A DNA stretch of 64,000 nucleotides from Microglena sp. YARC. Lineage: Eukaryota; Chlorophyta; Chlorophyceae; Chlamydomonadales; Chlamydomonadaceae. Of the stretch, positions 63,173 to 64,000 are shown one piece after another. The position numbers and the translations under genes are program-made. A model generated the notes under the pieces. That model saw nothing but the letters and a program-made list of their open reading frames with translations, ran no database searches and was not told the DNA's origin. The DNA is taken from NCBI GenBank assembly GCA_022414725.1, contig CM039462.1, positions 58,814,195 through 58,878,194 on the forward strand, written 5' to 3'. Within the stretch, counting starts at the first letter, position 1; each line of letters begins with the position of its first letter.

Positions 63173-64000
63173 GCACGCGCCTGCGCTTGTGCCTGTGCCT
63201 GTGCCTGTGCCTGTGCTGCACGGGCCCGTGCTTGTGCTTGTGCCTGTGCCTGTGCCTGTGCTGCACGGGCCCGTGCTTGTGCTTGTGCCTGTGCCTGTGC
63301 CTGTGCTGCACGGGCCCGTGCTTGTGCTTGTGCCTGTGCCTGTGCTGCACGGGCCCGCGCTTGTGCTTGTGCCTGTGCCTGTGCTTGTGCCTGTGCCTGT
63401 GCTGCACGGGCCCTTGCTTGTGCTTGTGCTTGTGCTTGTGCCTGTGCCTGTGCTGCCCGGGCCCTTGCTTGTGCTTGTGCTTGTGCTTGTGCTTGTGCCT
63501 GTGCCCGTGCTTGTGCTTGTGCCTGTGATTGTGCCTGTGCTGCACGGGCCCGTGCTTGTGCTTGGGCTTGTGCCTGTGCTGCAAGCGCCCTTGCTTGTGC
63601 TTGGGCTTGGGCTTGGGCTTGGGCTTGGGATTGTGCCTGTGCTGCACGCGCCCTTGCTTGTGCTTGGGCTTGGGCTTGGGATTGTGCCTGTGCTGCACGC
63701 GCCCGTGCTTGGGCTTGGGCTTGGGCTTGGGCCTGTGCCTGTGCTGCACGCGCCCGTGCTTGGGCTTGGGCTTGGGCTTGGGCTTGGGCCTGTGCTGCAC
63801 GCGCCCGTGCTTGTGCTTGTGCTTGGGCTTGGGCTTGGGCTTGGGGCTGTGCTGCACGCGCCCGTGCTTGTGCTTGGGCTTGGGCTTGGGCTTGGGATTG
63901 GGCTTGGGCCTGTGCTGCACGCGCCCGTGCTTGTGCTTGGGCTTGGGCTGCACGCGCCCGTGCTTGTGCTTGGGCCTGTGCCTGTGCCTGTGCCTGTGCT
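62512..64000 (-). CDS. Ala-Gln repeat protein with C-terminal WSC-like domain, 5' end beyond window
   Basis: WSC domains are Cys-rich carbohydrate-binding modules. The frame is open from the right edge. At least 330 residues of Ala-Gln/Ala-Arg repeats ([15 protein letters not shown]) lead into [20 protein letters not shown] and a Cys-rich part ([13 protein letters not shown]). Then comes a WSC-like module: [34 protein letters not shown], and [11 protein letters not shown] at the stop (62512). A repeat stalk plus glycan-binding head suggests a particle-surface protein. The repeat tract and part of this head are shared with the stalk/lectin genes in the two arms. The start lies outside the window. 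Confidence 0.75.
63010..64000 (-). repeat. Long Ala-Gln-coding repeat tract
   Basis: Hexamers such as GGCACA and AAGCAC with inserts of GCACGGGCCCGTGCAGCACAG type. All unit changes are multiples of three, so the minus-strand frame stays open to the window end. Units near the edge use CCCAAG in place of CACAAG, making subfamilies. Confidence 0.9.

Noticed and set aside
62653..63953. Cys-Leu repeat ORF (plus) and Lys-His repeat ORF (minus, another frame)
   Set aside because: Both are shadows of the Ala-Gln hexamer tract; only the Ala-Gln frame continues into the WSC-like domain.
1..64000. tRNA or rRNA genes
   Set aside because: None was recognised by eye on either strand; a covariance scan would be needed to exclude a tRNA.

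Overview
The window looks like DNA of a large nucleocytoplasmic virus (Nucleocytoviricota) of a protist or alga, free or integrated in a host genome. The evidence is a family B DNA polymerase, the largest RNA polymerase II-type subunit, a TFIIS-like factor, a ribonucleotide reductase large subunit, SNF2-like and DEAD-box-type helicases, fibre and lectin genes, and many small membrane proteins of no recognised family. The virus and its host cannot be named from the sequence. A run of exactly 1000 N (25550-26549) shows that this is a scaffold of at least two contigs.

Layout. Positions 1 to about 10560 and 26550 to about 37965 are inverted copies of the same block: 5' end of RPB1, a 118-aa ORF, a 213-aa ORF, a two-TM membrane protein, a 421-aa acidic-repeat protein, a lectin/stalk gene, DNA polymerase and a 174-aa ORF. 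The arms differ by substitutions, repeat copy number, mobile-element insertions and a domain swap in the lectin gene, and each carries its own frameshifts. The block may be a real inverted repeat, or two overlapping variant contigs joined in the wrong orientation. Positions 10.4-23.3 kb hold an SNF2-like helicase split by a 1.57-kb GT-AG intron full of 77-bp repeats, an LRAT-like gene, several broken membrane or unknown genes and the ribonucleotide reductase. Positions 23.3-25.5 kb are mostly non-coding and repetitive.

To the right of the arms are the complete RPB1 gene, an F-box protein, an ankyrin relic, an intact 1562-aa fibre with a Peptidase_G2-like end, a DEVD-box helicase, paralogous membrane proteins, TFIIS, a 3.45-kb transposon carrying a Tc1/mariner (IS630)-type transposase plus a Fanzor/TnpB-like nuclease, further small membrane proteins, an MscS-type channel and an Ala-Gln-repeat WSC-like gene that runs off the right edge.

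How the genes fit together. PolB and ribonucleotide reductase serve genome replication. RPB1, TFIIS and the helicases serve viral transcription and RNA or chromatin handling. The lectin, WSC-like and Peptidase_G2 fibre genes probably make glycan-binding or fibre structures of the particle. The F-box, LRAT-like and MscS proteins are candidate host-interaction functions. Short elements with the same terminal repeats as the Fanzor transposon are spread across the window. Many genes are interrupted by single-base shifts. The two arms often disagree about where these shifts are, so a large part of the disruption is probably consensus error rather than gene death.
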